From positions 1 to 5,918 of the forward strand of contig CAIUKZ010000257.1 of assembly GCA_903899865.1 (NCBI GenBank): a stretch of DNA of 5,918 bases, given 5' to 3'. The stretch comes from an uncultured Bacteroidales bacterium (GTDB lineage Bacteria; Bacteroidota; Bacteroidia; Bacteroidales; Paludibacteraceae). Position numbers and translations under genes: made by a program. The notes under the pieces were generated by a model. It ran no database searches and was not told where the DNA came from. It saw only the letters and a program-made list of their open reading frames with translations. Of the stretch, positions 5,701 to 5,918 are shown piece by piece. Every line of letters begins with the position of its first letter. Within the stretch, counting starts at the first letter, position 1.

Positions 5701-5792
5701 AGAACAATTTTAGATACGCAGTGATTTCTAAAATTTTGTAATGAAATTTTAATCCCGTTTCATGGTACCACATTTGTTTTTGACACTGAACT

Positions 5793-5834
5793 AAAAAAAC
5801 AAAAAACCCATATCAGACTTTTACTGATATGGGT
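5793..5834 (-). terminator. Terminator of a minus-strand gene beyond the right edge
   Basis: A perfect 11-bp stem pairs ACCCATATCAG (5806-5816) with CTGATATGGGT (5824-5834) around a 7-nt loop. On the minus strand it runs into TTTTTTGTTTTTTT (5806-5793). The T-run is on the minus strand only, so it ends leftward transcription entering from the right. Confidence 0.85.
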
Positions 5835-5862
5835 AAATAAAAATGAATTGCAATGAGTTGAC

Positions 5863-5885
5863 TTTCAGCAATCAAAGAGCTGAAA
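5863..5885. repeat. Inverted repeat TTTCAGC/GCTGAAA
   Basis: Perfect 7-bp arms at 5863-5869 and 5879-5885 enclose a 9-nt loop. It has no T-run on either strand, so it is not a terminator itself. It lies just before the terminator at 5793-5834 in a likely 3' untranslated region and could stabilise that transcript's end. Confidence 0.45.
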
Positions 5886-5893
5886 ATACAATA

Positions 5894-5917
5894 CTATTCT
5901 TTAAAAACTATCTGAAT
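5894..5917 (-). CDS. Possible C-terminus of a gene off the right edge
   Basis: On the minus strand one frame stays open from the window edge for seven codons, IQIVFKE, to a TAG at 5896-5894. The other two minus frames stop sooner. The terminator at 5793-5834 shows that a minus-strand gene must end in or just right of this region, and this frame is the best candidate. The short hydrophobic, basic tail would fit several protein types, including secreted proteins with a type IX sorting domain, but seven residues cannot identify it. Confidence 0.3.
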   Translation of the reverse strand: MQIVFKE

Positions 5918-5918
5918 A

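Noticed and set aside
1..5918. CRISPR array, tRNA/rRNA gene, insertion sequence, toxin-antitoxin or defence system
   Set aside because: No regularly spaced repeats, cloverleaf, transposase or defence-related domain is visible on either strand; the genes are core functions.

Overview
The window looks like an ordinary core-genome segment of a member of the Bacteroidota. It is AT-rich. Four of the five genes have a TAnnTTTG box upstream, the -7 element of the Bacteroidota primary sigma factor, and most starts lack a Shine-Dalgarno sequence. The AspRS and FabD sequences also read like Bacteroidota proteins. I cannot place it below phylum. There are no tRNA or rRNA genes, CRISPR arrays, transposases or phage genes.

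Layout. Positions 1-375 hold no convincing gene. They contain a rightward terminator (51-85) for a gene off the left edge, and a short CACAAAAGG repeat cluster. A yjdM/PhnA-type zinc-ribbon protein runs rightward at 412-753. A 20-bp hairpin (777-820) separates it from a convergent corA-type divalent-cation transporter (872-1801, minus). All remaining genes are also on the minus strand: aspS (1991-3757), fabD (3889-4761) and a small outer-membrane beta-barrel protein (5010-5660). Terminators follow fabD and the barrel gene, and each of the four minus-strand genes has its own candidate -7 box. They therefore look like separate transcription units, although no terminator is visible between aspS and corA. 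At the right edge a minus-strand terminator (5793-5834), and possibly a seven-codon C-terminus, mark a gene beyond the window.

The genes do not form a pathway. AspRS charges tRNA-Asp, FabD loads malonyl groups onto ACP for fatty-acid synthesis, CorA moves Mg2+ across the inner membrane, the barrel sits in the outer membrane, and YjdM has no settled function.

I found no new multigene system. The most interesting signal is the corA leader. An eight-codon candidate leader peptide has its own AAGGAG, and its stop codon lies inside the corA Shine-Dalgarno. Short complementary segments there could form competing structures. The arrangement recalls leader-peptide control of corA in Salmonella, but that link is inference.
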